Source: Deltaproteobacteria bacterium UBA6967 (GTDB lineage Bacteria; SAR324; NAC60-12). From it: a stretch of DNA of 15,701 nucleotides. Under the pieces are notes generated by a model. The model saw only the letters and a list, made by a program, of their open reading frames with translations, was not told the DNA's origin and made no database searches. Position 1 is the first letter of the stretch. The number at the start of each line of letters is the position of its first letter. Below, one piece after another: positions 14,379 through 15,701 of the stretch. A program made the position numbers and the translations under genes. Location: NCBI GenBank assembly GCA_002450295.1, contig DJYX01000151.1, positions 1-15,701 of the forward strand, read 5' to 3'.

Positions 14379-14714
14379 TTACTCAAGATGAGATTTTGGG
14401 AGTAAAATATTGCTACAGAAGTAGTATCCATCGGGTAATGCGGTGTTGTAGTGAGGCATGTTGATATCATCTTTTGTACCTGCTTTCCTGAAGTAAACCA
14501 TGCGTTTTTCTACCACAAAATGTGAAGCTGCAACGTGGTTACAAATTTCAGTAACCCTTTCTTCCTGTGTAGTCGGGTATTCATGATAATAGGGGTGAGA
14601 GATTGGGTTGTTCTGCGTTTTGCAGGCTGAGAGGTGGAAAGCCCCTATTATAAATGAAGTAGCTCTCCAAAATTTTCTGATGGATCGAAGAGTAGTAGTC
14701 TCAGAAATAGACAT
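14379..14714 (-). CDS. small predicted lipoprotein of unknown function
   Basis: A 111-residue protein I do not recognise. The N-terminus has basic residues (Arg10, Arg13, Lys14, Arg17), a short hydrophobic stretch (about 18-28) and a good lipobox LSAC ending at Cys31, followed by a Lys at +2. The mature part of about 80 residues contains the phrase RVTEICNHVAASHFVVEKR and ends in a DGYYFCSNILLP region; two further cysteines could form a disulfide. The start ATG 14714 lies within the last codons of the beta-barrel gene (14-nt overlap) in another frame, which supports co-transcription and coupled translation. The long n-region before the hydrophobic part is slightly unusual. It may be an accessory to the outer-membrane protein upstream. 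Confidence 0.7.
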   Translation of the reverse strand: MSISETTTLRSIRKFWRATSFIIGAFHLSACKTQNNPISHPYYHEYPTTQEERVTEICNHVAASHFVVEKRMVYFRKAGTKDDINMPHYNTALPDGYYFCSNILLPKSHLE

Positions 14715-15690
14715 CCCCGCTCAGATAATATTGAGATATTTTTGGAACGTTTTCGCCCATAAATGGCCTGAGAACACCAAAACGAACCTGAAATGGTACT
14801 GGAAGTGGCTCACGGCCCAATTGAGTTAAATTCCCGTAACCAAGTTCAAAATTCCATTGATACAGGCGCCGAGTGCTCCCGCTTTCAGAACCAAGTGCAT
14901 CTGGTGCTTGAATAAACCAAGAAAACTCGGCTCCTAGCATAAAATTCTCGACCTCTAGAGTCCAACCATATCTCATGTCAAATGAGTTGCCAGGCTGGTA
15001 ACTGACTTTCTCACCAGCTAAATTTTCACGTTCTCCCTTTAGTTGATTCAGCCCTTCAACCGAAGCGATTTGTAGCACACCCTCTGATTGGGGAGGATAC
15101 CATTGGGACTGCAATTTCAGTCCAAAATCCATTTGCCCACCACCAATGGCCACAGGCTTGAAACCTCTTGCCTTTCCAGTTACTCCGGTCGGAAAAACTA
15201 ATTTGGGAGTAAGGGTCCAGAGCCAGCGATAGCTTGAGGAGAGGTTGTAGCGCATCCAGAGCGCTACATCTCCTAGACCAGCTTGTGAATCACTTGCGAC
15301 ATTTTTTTCGACAGATTGAAGCTCAGCAGTTTTATTGATGCCATTGAATGTAAGCGAGGTACTTTGCTTCTTCTGCTCCCATGGAATGGTTGCTCCAAGA
15401 GCCCAGGTTTCTGTCCAACCATAAATCAGATCAACCCTGAGCAATTGTTCAGATTGATTGATGGATCCCGTAAATTCGTTTGAATATTTTCCAAGTACCA
15501 TTTCCTTGAGGGATGTGTCTTTACCGCCTGCACCCCAAATTTCTGAATATTCTGGCAGAGTCTGATATCGAAATTTTGCTTCAATGACTTCAGGGGGTAG
15601 TGGTTGTTCAACTTCGATTGCTCGGAGAGTTTGATCAGAAGTAGCCCAGAGAATCAGTATGAAAGAAACGTATCGAAAAATTTGATTCAT
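14701..15690 (-). CDS. predicted outer-membrane beta-barrel protein (MetA-pathway/transporter-like)
   Basis: A 329-residue protein with a signal peptide (MNQIFRYVSFILILW..., probable cleavage after LRA, residue 24) and then alternating polar and aromatic strands ending in DVYF, a C-terminal Phe typical of outer-membrane barrels. Strand-turn-strand patterns such as LLRVDLIYGWTETWALGAT, LGDVALWMRYNL and FQVRFGVLRPF are like those in the phenol-degradation MetA/outer-membrane channel group (PF13557 type), recognised by pattern only. A channel or surface-sensing role is likely; the substrate is unknown. Its 3' end overlaps the small lipoprotein gene by 14 nt. Only 11 bp of upstream sequence are in the window, so its promoter cannot be assessed. 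Confidence 0.8.
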   Translation of the reverse strand: MNQIFRYVSFILILWATSDQTLRAIEVEQPLPPEVIEAKFRYQTLPEYSEIWGAGGKDTSLKEMVLGKYSNEFTGSINQSEQLLRVDLIYGWTETWALGATIPWEQKKQSTSLTFNGINKTAELQSVEKNVASDSQAGLGDVALWMRYNLSSSYRWLWTLTPKLVFPTGVTGKARGFKPVAIGGGQMDFGLKLQSQWYPPQSEGVLQIASVEGLNQLKGERENLAGEKVSYQPGNSFDMRYGWTLEVENFMLGAEFSWFIQAPDALGSESGSTRRLYQWNFELGYGNLTQLGREPLPVPFQVRFGVLRPFMGENVPKISQYYLSGDVYF

Positions 15691-15701
15691 TTTAAGAATG
15701 A

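Noticed and set aside
14371..14395. Possible bidirectional terminator between acetoacetyl-CoA synthetase and the small lipoprotein gene
   Set aside because: Only 4-bp TGAG/CTCA pairings can be formed and there is no T-run, so it does not qualify as an intrinsic terminator.

Overview
The window looks like chromosomal DNA from a Gram-negative, probably proteobacterial heterotroph. The evidence is an outer-membrane beta-barrel protein, two predicted lipoproteins, a periplasmic solute-binding protein with a signal peptide, a queuosine enzyme (QueG) and an acetoacetyl-CoA synthetase. Base composition is moderate to slightly AT-rich and genes are tightly packed, with several overlapping starts and stops. 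I cannot name the species. A marine proteobacterial lineage would fit, but that is a guess.

Left part (1-8084): a divergent carbohydrate-type uptake and catabolism locus. Leftward, four genes sit almost end to end: a histidinol-dehydrogenase-family oxidoreductase, a LacI-family repressor, a metal-dependent-hydrolase (sugar-lactonase-like) protein, and an ABC ATPase that runs off the left edge. Rightward is a complete CUT1-type ABC importer: binding protein, two permeases and ATPase. The 193-bp divergent region holds a perfect 16-bp palindrome about 30 bp before the dehydrogenase start. An exact copy of its 8-bp half-site lies about 35-50 bp before the binding-protein start. These are good candidates for operators of the LacI-family protein. 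The two ATPases are close paralogues (about 73% identity over the shared 163 residues) in opposite orientation at either end of the locus. The substrate is not evident. The dehydrogenase keeps the HisD metal and catalytic residues, but its context and C-terminal motif point to a catabolic alcohol dehydrogenase of the HpsN kind rather than histidine synthesis.

Middle part (8179-11574): a patatin-like lipoprotein phospholipase (+), a membrane-bound family 2 glycosyltransferase (-) and epoxyqueuosine reductase QueG (+). The first two genes share a CTAG palindrome for their stop codons. The glycosyltransferase and queG start codons are only 7 bp apart.

Right part (11465-15690): a sirtuin (-) whose 3' end overlaps queG by 103-110 bp. 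It has lost three of the four usual zinc cysteines but carries the Tyr-x-x-Arg motif of desuccinylase-type sirtuins. Divergent from it is an acetoacetyl-CoA synthetase (+), an AMP-forming enzyme of the kind regulated by lysine acylation, so the pair may be functionally linked. The window ends with an outer-membrane beta-barrel protein and an overlapping small lipoprotein of unknown function (both -). No tRNA, rRNA, CRISPR array, insertion sequence or convincing intrinsic terminator was seen. There is no gene-free stretch longer than 300 bp.
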